DNA from: Watersipora subatra
Lineage: Eukaryota; Bryozoa; Gymnolaemata; Cheilostomatida; Watersiporidae
Length of the DNA stretch: 64,000 bases
Reading direction: 5' to 3'
NCBI RefSeq assembly: GCF_963576615.1
Contig: NC_088708.1
Coordinates: 56,469,196 to 56,533,195, forward strand
The translations under genes and the position numbers were made by a program. The notes below the pieces were generated by a model. The model was not told the DNA's origin. It saw only the letters and a list, made by a program, of their open reading frames with translations, and ran no database searches. Shown here in pieces: positions 1-13,700 of the stretch (the stretch's first letter is position 1; each line of letters begins with the position of its first letter).

Positions 1-89
1 TTTACAGAGTTAAAATAAGTTGGTGCCATCAGGAGAAACAACACAACTACATGTATTCTGTTCTTAGAGTCTCTAGTACATGCTATGGT
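1..89. other. Left window edge, no feature seen
   Basis: Short AT-rich stretch before the first minisatellite. No exon or repeat is recognisable. It probably belongs to the kinesin gene's upstream intron, since coding exons of that gene begin at 1592 without an initiator. Confidence 0.4.
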
Positions 90-1290
90 TAGTCATTGTG
101 TTACCATAGTACTATACTGTATTATCACAGTACTATACTGTGTTACCATAGCACTATACTGTATTATCACAGTACTATACTGTGTTACCATAGCACTATA
201 CTGTATTATCACAGTACTATACTGTGTTACCATAGCACTATACTGTATTATCACAGTACTATACCGTGTTACCATAGTACTATCTGTGGTACCATAGTAC
301 TATACTGTATTACCATAGTACTATAATGTGTTACCATAGTACTATACTGTATTACCATAGTACTGTACTGTATTACCATAGTACTATACCGTATTACCGT
401 AGTACTATACTGTGTACTATCTGTGGTACCATAATACTATACTGTATTACCATAGTACTGTATTGTATTACCATAGTACTGTATTATACTACCATAGTAC
501 TGTACTGTATTACCATAGTACTATACCGTATTATCGTAGTACTCTACTGTGTTACCATAGTACTATCTGTGGTACCATAATACTATACTGTATTACCATA
601 GTACTGTATTGTATTATCATAATACTATATTGTATTACCATATTACTGTATTGTATTACCATAGTACTATACTGTATTAACGTAGTACTATACTGCATTA
701 CCATAGCACTATACTGTATTACCATAGTACTACACTGTGTTACCATAGTACTATACTGTATTACCGTAGTACTATACTGTGTTACCATAGCACTATACTG
801 TATTACCATAGTATTATACTGCGTTACTATAGCACTATACTGTATTACCGTAGTACTATACTGTGTTACCATAGTACCATACTGTGTTACCATTGTACTA
901 TACTGTATTACCATAGTACTATACTGTATTACCATAGTACTATACTGTATTACCATAGTACTGTATTACCATAGTACTGTACTGTATTACCATAGTACTA
1001 TACTGTATTACCGTAGTACTATACTGTGTTACCATAGTACTATCTGTGGTACCATAGTACTGTATTGTATTACCATAATACTATACTGTATTACCATAGT
1101 ACTGTATTGTATTACCATAGTACTATACTGTATTACCGTAGTACTATACTGTGTTACCATAGTACCATACTGTGTTACCATAGTACTGTACTGTATTACC
1201 ATAGTACTATACTGTATTACCATAGTACTGTACTGTATTACCATAGTACTTTACTGCGTTACCATAGTACTATACTGTGGTTACCATAGC
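90..1290. repeat. 21-bp minisatellite, about 57 copies
   Basis: Tandem array with core ACCATAGTACTATACTGT and period 21 bp. Frequent variants are ATA to GTA, TTACC to TTATC, and a shorter break unit ATCTGTGGTACC that recurs near 281, 420, 561 and 1042. That recurrence suggests a higher-order unit. Because 21 is a multiple of three, both strands stay open for long distances (V/I/L-Y-C repeats on +, Y-S-T-M-V repeats on -). These ORFs are products of the repeat, not genes. It lies upstream of the first kinesin exon seen, so it is probably intronic. Confidence 0.95.
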
Positions 1291-1591
1291 ATAATGCAGT
1301 AGATATGTGCGCCGATAATGCTCCCTTATTTCCTGTTTAGTCTTCCAGTAGTATAACAATAGCCACTGCCCAGCACTCTTTGCCTAGTGTAATAGTTTGC
1401 CAATGGTTGGTTCCTTTTTTGACGAGGAGTAACATGTAACCGCAATTTCTGCACGAAGATTGAAGTTTGTTTTTAGTTATTCGAGCTGTGTTCAAATAAT
1501 CTATGGGAATTATGATGTGGATAACTACACATTGTAGGCCCGACCAGTGCACACAAGCCCGGCACTCTTTACCATAGAGAGATATATGCAG

Positions 1592-1713
1592 GGTTTTAGG
1601 GCCAGGTCTCAGCTACTTGTTGAAAGGCTCGATGATGAAGATGAGGTTCTTCATCAGCCATTTCTCACGGGCAACGTTGAACTGGAGGAAAGAGACAACC
1701 TCACGGGACTCAA
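1592..1713 (+). CDS. KIF27: Kinesin exon 1 of window
   Basis: The exon begins after the acceptor atatatgcag in phase 0 and reads GFRARSQLLVERLDDEDEV, then an acidic stretch ending NLTGL plus two bases. The donor is AA/gttagt. Assignment to the kinesin rests on its phase 2 end, which fits exon 2 exactly, and on its charged helical character. I do not recall a matching segment in vertebrate KIF7, so it is less certain than later exons. Confidence 0.65.
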
Positions 1714-4700
1714 GTTAGTAACAAACTATACGCTGGAGAATCTACATACGCTATACCAGCATTATCCCTTGACCCCTAGCTTGGTTTAGCTCATTGCTGT
1801 TGATCAACCTGTTATTAGTGGCTGTTGCTCGTTGTTTGTTGCCAGTTGTCATTGCCAGTTGCTGTTGCTTGTTGTCTACTACCTGTTGCCAGTTAGTGTT
1901 GCTCGTTGTCTGTAGATAATTGCTGTTGCTTGTTGTTTGTTGCCAGTTGCTAGTTGCTGTTACGCCTTTTTTGTTTCTATTTGACATTGCTAGCTGCTGT
2001 TGCTTGTTATCTGTTGCCCGTTGCCATTTAGTTTTACTCGTTGTCCCTAAAATCTAGATAATTGCTGTTGCTCGTTATCTGTTGCTAGACACTGCTGCTT
2101 TCTACTCACATGTTGCCAGTTGCACACGGTCTGTTTCCCATTGCTGAGTGTTTTTTTTCTGTGATCCTGAGAAGTTTGTTAGGATTAGCCAAGCATCAGG
2201 AAGTTATTTGATCTTTTATAAATTTCCAAGTATGATTTTTTCCCTGAACATGCATGCTTGTTTTCCTTTAAGCATGCTGACTTTGTCAACATCAGTGCAA
2301 GAGTATTTTGCCATGAGATGATATTTTTGTTGTACAACTAATAAAGATAGACTAGTATTGTACAAATAGGGTGTGAATATTGCAATTAGTTAGCTCTCAT
2401 AGTATACTTCTAATTTTATGGCCTGTAAGAACACATTTAAATTTTAGAATTCATTGAAATTTAAAATTTAGTTTATTTTAGGATTATTTCAAAGCAGGAG
2501 AAACATAAATTAAGTCAACCATTTTATAGTTAATGTTACAAAATTATTCCGATTCAAGTTAATAAGATCATAATTCATCATTTAAGTGAAAACTAAAGCT
2601 AAATTGAAACTATGAAACTGAAAATTTATATATTTAAAACTTTAAAATATATAATTTCTATGTTTTACTATTTATACTAGCTCTTCCACTAGTTACATGT
2701 CTAAGTTGACGTGCTGTAGTGACACAGGCTTGACAGAAAAGTCACCCCCAAAAAAATCAAGAAGTAGGACATTGTCATTTGGAGAAGTCACGATCAGAGA
2801 GACGCAAGCAGGTATTCAGTACACCCTATTCTCTAGGCTAGCTCTTTGAAAACTTACTGTTTGTTCAACTGTTCTACTGAATACAGAAGACTTACTGCTG
2901 TAAGTTTGTATTTGAAACCTCAGAAACCACTTCAGTAAATTTGGAAAAGAGATTCTCAGAACTACACGGATTGCTATCAAATGTTTATTACATAAAGATA
3001 TGAGCATACTGCTTCTCAATCTCATCATAGATGTCTGGATTTGTTGTGTTATTTGTTAAACTAGTAACCTAGTCACAATTCTTTCAGTTTGCTTTGAATT
3101 CCTTTTTAATATTTATTTTTTCTTGTCTCAGATGAGAGCGGAACTCTAAAAGATGTCAGACTCAGCATGGACAGACACCAAAAAGAGATTCGACAAGCGA
3201 AACTCAAGTCACAGGAGTTCAACAGTCGGCTGAGGGATCTGACCATTGCAATCAGGTATACTTAGTGCCATGTGGTTTAGGTGGATGATCAGGTATACCT
3301 AGTGCCAGGTGGTACAGGTAGACGATCAGGTATACCTAGTGCTAGGTGGTGCCGGTAGACGATCAGGTATACCTAGTGCCAGGTGGTGCAGGTAGATGAT
3401 CAGGTATACCTAATGCCAGGTGGTGCAAGTAGATGATCAGGTATACCTAGTGCCAGGTGGTGCAGGTAGATGATCAGGTATACCTAATGCCAGGTGGTGC
3501 AGGTAGATGATCAGGTATACCTAATGCCAGGTGGTGCAGGTAGATGATCAGGTATACCTAATGCCAGGTGGTGCAAGTAGATGATCAGGTATACCTAGTG
3601 CCAGGTGGTGCAAGTAGATGATCAGGTATACCTAATGCCAGGTGGTGCAGGTAGATGATCAGGTATACCTAATGCCAGGTGGTGCAAGTAGATGATCAGG
3701 TATACCTAGTGCCAGGTGGTGCATGTTGATGATCAGGTATACCTAGTGCCAGGTGGTGCATGTTGATGATCAGGTATACCTAGTGCCAGGTGGTGCAGGT
3801 AGATGATCAGGTATACCTAGCGCCAGGTGGTGCAGGTAGATGATCAGGTGCACCTAGTGCTAGGTGGTGCAGGTGGATGATCAAGTGTTTGCATTGCCAG
3901 GTAGTGCAGGTGGATAATCAGGTATACATGATACTGATAGCCTTTAAGGATTTCTATTGGTCTCTGAATGTAAATCTGCAGAACAGCAAGGAGTAGGTAA
4001 GTTTTTCTACGTTGCACCTTGGAGTCTTTACCACTCATAGATTTCGATAAGCTCGGTGCATGCGCACTGCAGCCGTTATATAGCGTTATATAGTAGATTT
4101 CAGCTGTTTGTGCAATATCTCAGTTTTAAATAGTCTTTCTTAAAATAGTTTTTCAAGTAATGATTTAAGACTCCTTTGTGTTCGATTCTATCCGACACTC
4201 AGTTTTTGTTCCCTGCTAGCATCATCTAACACAAAATCTCAATATCTATGTGTAGGAAGGCTACTTTATGATGGAAATTTGAGACTTATTCGAGAGCATG
4301 GTCATGATATGCATATTATCCAGATCTTAAAGTTAATTCACAGAAAACTACTGAGCCATTCTGACCTATGCACGACTATCTCAAATTACTAGTTGCACCT
4401 GCAAATATGCGGGATATGCTGGTATGGTATATTTATGCAAAATGAGATAAATTGAACAGGTATTTTCTGTTTAATTTTATAATTCATTAAGTGACATTGA
4501 GTGACTGCTGTTATATAATCTCTCGGTCATCAGCCCAATTATTTTGAAATAAAAATTAAAAATAAATGTAATTGAGCAGCTGTTGCTAGTTCTTAACTCG
4601 ATTTTAAGAATAATCAGCAATTGCTGTTTTTGCAGTGCGGTGTTATTGATGAATTATCTCAGTATCGCAAGCTGTAAACGACCATGAGACAATGTTAGAT

Positions 4701-7700
4701 TAGCTAGTTTGGATAGCAGTTACCAATGTTCTTACAGCAAAGTATTATTTTTAACAGCCGTGAATTGAATAAACTAAAATTGGAATATTAAAGGATATAC
4801 AGATATAACCAAGAAGAACTAATAAGTTATTTGAGTATAACTCAAGGATCCTGGTTCATTAGATATAAACAGCATCTTAAGAAAGGAATTATGCAGGGAT
4901 TATAACTACTTATAATTTTCTGTTTAGTTCCTTAAGTGACTAACAAAACAATGACTGATAGCATGGCCGTATTTGTCAATTCTTCTTATGGTTCACTCGG
5001 TTTACTCGATTAACCATGAGGTAAATTTGTAGATATGTATTTTTTCCTGTCCAACAGACTTACTGTATGCATCTCATGGAAAATTTACCTTTACAAAAAA
5101 TATGTAAAGTTTGCGCTATGGTGCCAACGATGAGTCATGGTTTGTTATTGTGGTTTAGTTTAATAATCCGCAGTTTTTGAAGGATTACTCACATGAAATT
5201 TTAAAAGGATTTATCAGAAAGTACCGGTATAAATAGTTTTCTATGATTTAAGATTTTGGGAATCTGACTGCCAGGATGTTTCAAGATAGAAATCGACAAA
5301 ACTTGGTTAAAATGTTAAAAAAAAGTTAAAATGCATGCCTAAAACAGACTTGCCTAAAAATGACATCAATAGACGTACGTTTTGTTTATAAGTAATAAAT
5401 AAATGGTCTCATCAGGTACTCATAGGTTTACACAGCATTTAGAAAAAAGCAATGGGGCAAATTGTAACCAACCTATCTTTAAATCATCTTAAATATCTAT
5501 AGCAGGGGTAGCGAACCCTATGGCTCTCGAGCCATATGGGGCTTTTTTGGCGATTGCATCTGGCTCTTTGATAAATCAATCGAAAAAATAATTCATATTT
5601 TTGCTGTTAATTTAATTAACATGATAATACAACAGTAACAATAAACAAAATAAAAAATAACGTCCATTTAATAGAAATAAATTTTCATTTGCAACTTTTT
5701 GATGTGGCGCGCGCGGCAAAGAGTTTCTGTGCTTTATTTACTCTGCTCTGTGCAGGCCACACAGAGACCGCACGAGTCATTTATAGATCAAAAGCTAAAC
5801 CCTTCAAAGCATACTAAGTTTGTTGGTCTTCCTTTTCCATTTTATGTTTTCGAGATTCAAAATACACATATGGCTTTCCCTAGAATTAAATTTTGAAACA
5901 TGTGAGTTTTTTGGCTCACTCAGTGAAAAAGGTTCCTGGTCCCTGATCTAGAGTGATGTTTCTGAGGCAATGTCTGAAGTTTTATTTTAACAATCATGAG
6001 CAAATGCAAAATGGAATATATGTCAATAGAGACGCGTAACACAGCATTTTGAATGGAGTAGCCGATATCATAATGAGAGAGACAAACGGGAACTGCGACA
6101 GTTGACATACCTTTTGGATAAATCTTTTTCTTTTGAGCGTTTATACTGCGATCAAGTTTCGTCGCTTTTAATCTAGAACCATCTCGGCAGTCAGATCACC
6201 AAAAACCACAAGCAAAATCTAAAACGATAGGAAAATATCTATACGGACTGATAAAACCATTTTAAATTTGATGTGAGTGACCATTAGTCAGATAATCTTG
6301 TGGTTACTTAAGACTGCAGGTTGCTGTCTCTAGCATCTGGTGAAGTGTTAGTACTTCTTTGGCTGCTCTTAGCTATGGCCATATGGAATCAGATTGACTC
6401 TTTACAGTAGTGTCACTAACCCATGTCATTGGAATATTATACCTGTAATGTCCTTTCTAGTAGAAAGTTTCTACTAGAAAGTTTCTACTAGAAAGTTTCT
6501 ACTAGAAAGTTTCTATTAGAAAGTTTCTACTAGAAAGTTTCTAGTAACGTAACAGAGCAGGCATGCTATTCTCGGTGAGTTCAGAAGTCTCCAGTAAGCT
6601 AACAGCACCATAAATAATAGCTACACTTCTTTGTCACGCTGTCAAATTTATAAGTTGCTGCAGAGTACGCAACTACATATGTCAGGCTTTAGGTTATATT
6701 GAACGGTCCAAATATATAAAGTATAAATAGTTGGTTATCGTATGTTTATGTTCAAAAGTAGTTGTACAACTAAACGTAAATAAGATGAAATAAAATTCAA
6801 AGCTACAGAATAACTCTACACTAATAGTAGTAAGTGGTGCAATTGTTTAGACTTTAGACTAAAACTTACCCGGAAATATAGTTATATAATTTGTCAAATA
6901 GTATGAATAAAGTTATTATAGCATGTTTCACTCTATAACATCCTAGCAGTATTATCGAGCGAACAGGACAAACATTTCTGATTCAACCGTTCTCGCCGGC
7001 AATGCTTGTAAAATGTCTTCTACCCCACCCCTCTGTCTCCGACTATTTGAATGTAACAACTACTTGTCATAACATCACTGTTAGCGGTAGAGGAACATGT
7101 TAACATTGCCAAATGCTGTTCGGCAGCTGACAATGGACATTTTATCTGGCTCAGCTAAAAGGCTATATAACAAGTGCCCGTGACGGTTATCTTACAGATT
7201 TATGGTACTCATTTATGTCAGTATTATTATGTCAGTATTGATACATTCTACTCAGTAAATAGAGTGACATAAGAATGAGATAGCTTTATATTATCAATTA
7301 GCCTGACATTAAAATGACAAGTCTTCGAGGAAGCATCTGGCAACTTTTCGGATACAAAAAGTCAGTGTTGCCATGACCGTAGCCCACCCATTCAACGTAT
7401 TAGGGTAATGATGTACAGAGTATCATTGATAGGTGATCCGTTTCATTGGCTTTAAGAAATTTATCAACCATTTCATCTGGTCACAATTCATTTTGCAAAT
7501 GCAAGCGAAAGTGACAAAGATAATTATGGAGCCGACGCTCAGAAGATACTCTTGGCTCATAGAGTCTATAATCACAAGTGTTGTTAACAGTTCATTGAGG
7601 TTTTTGTTATGAGATACATTGAGAACATCGACTATCTGATCGTGAATATTGATAACATTGTGTAATAATTTGGCACACTCGCAAGGTTAGCGTATTATCC

Positions 7701-10700
7701 AAACGGTAGATGCATTAAAAATGATGAAGCGTGATACATGAGCGTAGAGTATGGCCTCTTTTGTTACCTTATAGCTTTAATCCTGTTAGAGAGATGTCAT
7801 TTTATACACTATTATCTATGATATTACATCACACCAGAGGGTCCAGAGCTGAGATCAATTCTATGATAACATTGCGCTCTCAGCATTGTCTTCTTTCTCA
7901 GAAGGCATGTTCTTTAATGCAACCTGGTGAGGATAAGCATATCAAAGGGTTATAGTAGGAAGTGAGGGCAATTGGTGATGGGTAGTGTGAGGGAGAGGGC
8001 AGCCTTTCTTGGTTCTTTTGAACATTTTTGTTAGCAATAGTATCTGTATATGCATTAATGCGAAAATAGTTACGCTTTTTTGCGAACTCTTGAAAATACA
8101 TTTGATATAAAAATTTGCATAAATATTCATGTGCAAAAGCTCATAATCTGATTATTGTCTTTGAAACCAAGGTAACACAGGCATCATAACCTATATAGAC
8201 TAATATAGACTGGTAAACAAGTAGAGTTGTGCCTAAAAATTTTCAAGCCTGAAAATGGTGAATGGGGAAAAAAAAAAAAGAAAATGGAAAAGTCAAAAAG
8301 GGCCTTGAGAGGAGGAAATAAGGGTGAGGGGAGAAACAAATGGGTCATGACAATTAGGCTGAAAGAAGTAATAAGTTTGCAATACTCACTTGACTCTCCC
8401 ATTCTTACTTCTACGCTTTAGTGAACTTTCCGAAACTCAAGCAGTTCAGCAATGAAAGTATTATTTTGTTTAATTATATTGATATAACTACGTGTTGATA
8501 TAACTACGTGTTGATATAACTACGTGTTGATGTAACTACGTGTTGATATAACTACGTGTTGATGTAACTACGCGTCGATGTAACTACGCGTCGATGTAAC
8601 TACGCGTCGATGTAACTACGCGTCGATGTAACTACGCGTCGATGTAACTACGCGTCGATATAACTACGCGTCGATATAACTACGCGTCGATATAACTACG
8701 CGTCGATATAACTACGCGTCGATATAACTACGCGTCGATATAACTACGCGTCGATATAACTACGCGTCGATATAACTACGCGTCGATATAACTACGCGTC
8801 GATATAACTACGCGTCGATATAACTACGCGTCGATATAACTACGCGTCGGTATAACTACGCGTCGGCGTAACTACGCGTCGGTATAACTACGCGTCGATA
8901 TAACTACGCGTCGATATAACTACGCGTCGATATAACTACGCGTCGATATAACTACGCGTCGATATAACTACGCGTCGATATAACTACGCGTCGATATAAC
9001 TACGCGTCGATATAACTACGCGTCGATATAACTACGCGTCGATATAACTACGCGTCGATATAACTACGCGTCGATATAACTACGCGTCGATATAACTACG
9101 CGTGATATAACTACGCGTCGATATTCCTACACGTCGATATAACAACACGTTGATATAAAAGTCAGTAAAAGTGAATGACATTGCTTGAGAAATTAGTCAG
9201 GTGGGGACTGTGTGTAACCACTATTTATGGCGATGTTAGCTTACTGGAGATTTATATATTCACCCAGGACAACGCTGCTGCTCTGTTACATTACTAGAAA
9301 GGACATTACAGGTATAGTATTCCAATGGCATGGGTTAGTGACACTACTGTAAAAAGTCGATCTGATTCCATATGGCCATAGCTAGGAGTAACCAAGAAAG
9401 TACTAACACTACCAGATACTAGAGACAACAACCTGCAGTCTTAAGTAACAAGAAGGTTACCATATTATATATGAATATAATATAATATATATCAGATTAT
9501 TAAACTAAACTACTGACCACAATAACAAACCATGACTCGTTGTTGACTCACCAGCATTGATTCTGCATATTTTTTCCAAGGATGAATTTTTTTTTTGTTA
9601 GAAGTAATAATTGTAAATGTTCAATGGTGTGAGACTGCTGCACACTCGAGCTGTTGTAAGTAGGGGATAATACATGCAAAGCCTTCCTTTCCTTTGTCGA
9701 GCGATTTTTTGTATCAGGAAAAAATTTAATATTTCTTAAACGATCCAAAGATTTTACACAATGTTATATGACAATGTTGTCTTTATTCTGTTTTCTTTGC
9801 AAAATATTTTCTTTCCATCTTTGAAAAAAACATTGCCTTAGCTTACATTCTTTTGGTTTTGATTCCTTTATTCTGGTTCCTCGCAATTGGAATGCGATTG
9901 TTTTTTACAAATCTGCTTGGCAAATGAGCTCTTCATTTTTTGTATATGATTTGTCAAAACAGCGCAGTTGGCTATAAGAAAAATCACTTTCACTCAGGAT
10001 TTTAAGCAGCTCTCAACTGCAAGATTGGTTGGTTACCTGCAGACCATGAGATCCTCTACTAGGGAACGGAGTTCTTTCTGAACAGCTTTTCGAAGTGAAA
10101 GATTCAACCAATGAAAAGGCATAACCTTGTTTTCGAAAACACTAGTTCATGCAAGATTGCAGTCTTTGATGGTTCTTATTAACACTTTGGTAGCAATAGT
10201 ATCTCTATACGCATATATGCCAAAATAGTTGAGCTTTTTTGCAAGATCTGTGAAATGCATTTGAGATAAACAATAGCATAAATATTAATGCGCAAAGGTT
10301 CATAAGATAATTTTATAATTTCATAACCTATATAGATAACATAGACTTTTAAGAATAGCAATTGGAAATTCCTAAAATTTTCCAGGTGTAAAAGTGTTGA
10401 ATATCTTTCATCATCGACATGCAGTAAAAGAAGCTGTAGAAGTATGTATTTATGTATTTGTTTTTATCATCTACTTTCTTCTTGGCAGATAGCTGGCTAT
10501 CATGCTGCTATCTGGCAGTTAGCTGGCTATCATGCTGCTATATGGCAGATAGCTGGCTATCATGCTGCTATCTGGCAGTTAGCTGGCTATCATGCTGCTA
10601 TCTGGCAGATAGCTGGCTATCATGCTGCTATCTGGCAGTTAGCTGGCTATCATGCTGCTATCTGGCAGATAGCTGGCTATCATGCTGCTATCTGGCAGTT

Positions 10701-13700
10701 AGCTGGCTATCATGCTGCTATCTGGCAGATAGCTGGCTATCATCTTATCTCTTATTATCTTAATTTATCATACTATGGCTATCTTAGTTTATACGAGCTC
10801 CAAATATTTTTAGCTACGAATATTCTTTAAATTGTAGTTTTTGATCTTAATTGTCATCTTAACCGAGAAGAGCGTCATTATCAATTAGTATGTGCTATTA
10901 AATAATGCACCCCTTAATGCTAAACCATGAGGCGCACTTATGAAAAGTATGAAATGATAATTAGTTATTGTTTTCAAGTATGAATATTTTTAATATTCTC
11001 GATCGCCATGACACTATCCTGTGTAGATAACTCTTCAAAGGGGAGTACTAGCGTATCAGAGGCTGCTGTATTATTGCCAGAGCTAGGTGAACTTTTCACC
11101 CAAAGTTATTTTTTATTGTTTGCTGTAATGCAGAAAAACTGCACGAGACTAAACTTGTTGTCTTTGTACCGCTCTTCAGATGTGACCGCTATAATACAGG
11201 AGCGTGTCTGATCACGGGGTCAGTAGCCTTCAGAAGATCTGTGCCACTCGTGGTTGTTTCTGCTTGAATAAGTGCCTCATGCACTTGAGTCTCATGCGCT
11301 GATTTTTATGCATAAAAAGGTGACTTAAAAATAGGGTGTCTTACCAACAGAGGCTTTGGCTTATTTATTTTTGATGAACCTTTTTGTTAGATTTTGATAG
11401 ATTTGGGTAATCTACAGGCCATTCTTGCTCTTGTCTGTAATACTCATCTTCTATCTGTCAATAAATATATAAACATATAAACTTGAACTGTCTCCTGTTT
11501 GTAATATGCATGTACCATCTGTCAGCAAACAGATACAACCTAAAATGGTTCTAGCTTCTTTCTAAAAGATTGTTAGTGGATCCCAACCATACGTTTAAAG
11601 GTAAACAATGAGGATTACTGCTATAGAATGATAAATTCTAGAAAACTCTGCCCCTCCGGGTGTACAATGCAAGACTGAGGCCTTAATGTGGTACAATAGC
11701 TCACGTATCATTGTTACGAGCCGATATCTTTCTTTAGGATGAAGGAACAGCTCATCCGGCAGCTGGTAAAAAATGAAAAGGACTCGGCAGTGCTTGTCAA
11801 GCAACACAAGGATAAAATATCAGCCATGGAGGAGGTGAACGCTATATACATCAGTGTATTTGATACTTGCCATGATGTTCTTAACTAAACACTTCAACTG
11901 TTCAGTAACTTTATCTTTCAGGAAAAAATTAGAACCAACCGAGAGCTGCAGGATTTGCAAAAGGAGTTCCAGAGACTTGAGGCTAAGGAAAAGATGGAAA
12001 TCAACAGCAAACGTCGACTGCAAGGGTATTTCTCTAGTTTATCATTTTTTATTCATTCCAGTTTTATTGTAGTACTTAGCTTACCTAGTTTGTGCATCTT
12101 ATAGACTAGCTGTGCTACCCAGCGTTGTCCGAGTTTTAAAAATCAGCTTATAAGCAATGATAAGTAATGAGAGTTGCCTGCCACTTGCTATTAGCCTGGC
12201 AGATTGCTAATAGAAAATTTTAGTAAGCTAACTAAATACAATCTCTTACTTATGCAATCACTCTGCGCGGTATGCAAAGCCATTGGCTATGTGCTCCCAT
12301 ATAGCGACTCACCTCGGCAAGCTAACAACTCATTCCTTTTGGCCTATTGGGTAGGGCCTCGGACTAGCGAACTGTAGGGTCCGAGATCAAATCTTCTTCG
12401 GTACGAATTCTTTATTCTAAGATTTTAATTGCTATAGATGGAAAGCAGACACACGACATACAGACATAAAACATACTGTGAGAAATATATATATATAAAG
12501 ATTGGATTGCATTCTGTCGTGGCGTAATGCAATATAGCGTATTATGGTATAACATCTTATATTATAGTGCAGTGTGAAATAACATAAAACAATATGGTAA
12601 ATTATACTATTCTATGTTATACTATAATGTAATGATATATTATATAGCATATTATATATTATACTATTAAATGTACTATATTATTACACTATGCTATATT
12701 ATATTATTATAGTATATTGTAATAAAATACATGGTAGTATAATGTATTAAACAATATAATATAACTTATAACATGTTATGTTTTGCTTCCTTATATTCTA
12801 TTACAGTAAATACAATCTTATTATTTGTATTATTATAATTAACATTCGTGGAGTAAGAAGTTCATCATGGAAATTCTATAACTAACCTAACTGACCATAG
12901 TACAGCTAGTGAAAGCTGGTATAACCATAGTTCCTGCTTGTGTTGAGTCAACTGGGGTAGTTACCCAGAGGACCGCATGCGTAGCTTGCCATTCTAAGAA
13001 TAGGTGCACATGTGGATGATTGTCAGTGTTCAAAGTCTGCAAATGTGTGCTTCTGAGATTTGGAAACAGTGACGCTAAAAGTGAGTTGAAATGCTATTTT
13101 TCCTTATATTGTAATAGTGCGTGCGTGGTTTGCTGGCTGGAAGCCAGTCTTTGATAGTTTTACTTGCCCACATCACTGATTAATCATTTCGCCAGATTTC
13201 AAACCTTGCTTAAAATTTCGATTGTGTCATTTGTCTTTGAAATTCTTTTCGGTTTGTTGCATAACAATGATTTCACTGCGCAGTCAGCTTCCTCATAGAT
13301 CACTTGTGGGTGTAGATACAAAAAGCCAAATATTATGAGAAGACAAATTACTGTATGCCGAATTTCGGAGGTTTAGTCAACCTAAACTGTTGCACTATAA
13401 AAAACCGTTTTCTGTTTTAAGTGAGTTGATTTATGAGTGTAAATTCGTATCAGCTGACCTTAAACCTTTGGTATAGACTTGAAATCTATAGACTTTGCTA
13501 GCTTTGAAATCTTCGTTACATTTTAGGGAGTACAAAAAGAAAATCGACTCGGCAAAAAGACGTCTGACTAGCATTCAGACAAAGCAAAAAGAAACAGTCA
13601 AACTCGCAAGTATGTCAGAGCGAACCGATGAGAAAATTAATGACTTGCAGCTCGCTGTGGCAAAGATGCGGCAGCAACAGGAGGAGCTACAGAGGAAGCT

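Larger units (their letters stand above)
5121..9545. mobile_element. Large inverted-repeat structure (about 4.4 kb) with nested insertions
   Basis: Left arm segments 5121-5172 and about 6294-6628 recur in reverse complement as 9488-9545 and about 9197-9462. Shared words include GTCATGGTTTGTTATTGTGG (left outer) and CTTAAGACTGCAGGTTG, ATGGCCATATGGAATCAGAT and AGTCTCCAGTAAGCTAACA (inner). On the right the two segments lie about 25 bp apart. On the left they are split by a 1.1-kb foldback element (5181-6282), which itself carries a hAT-type MITE. The interior holds a dispersed repeat and a 16-bp satellite. No transposase ORF is visible; it could be a foldback transposon or a local inverted duplication. 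Confidence 0.75.

Noticed and set aside
412..1302. 296-codon ORF in the 21-bp array (and minus-strand ORFs)
   Set aside because: The period is a multiple of three, so all frames without a stop in one unit stay open. Low-complexity peptide, no splice or start context.
5699..5896. 65-codon ORF
   Set aside because: Inside the hAT MITE, far too short for transposase and without motif.
8479..9157. CRISPR array
   Set aside because: Period of 16 bp with no unique spacers, in a eukaryotic intron; a plain satellite.
10444..10830. 128-codon WQIAGYHAA repeat ORF
   Set aside because: Product of the 30-bp array inside a kinesin intron; flanking exons join in frame without it.
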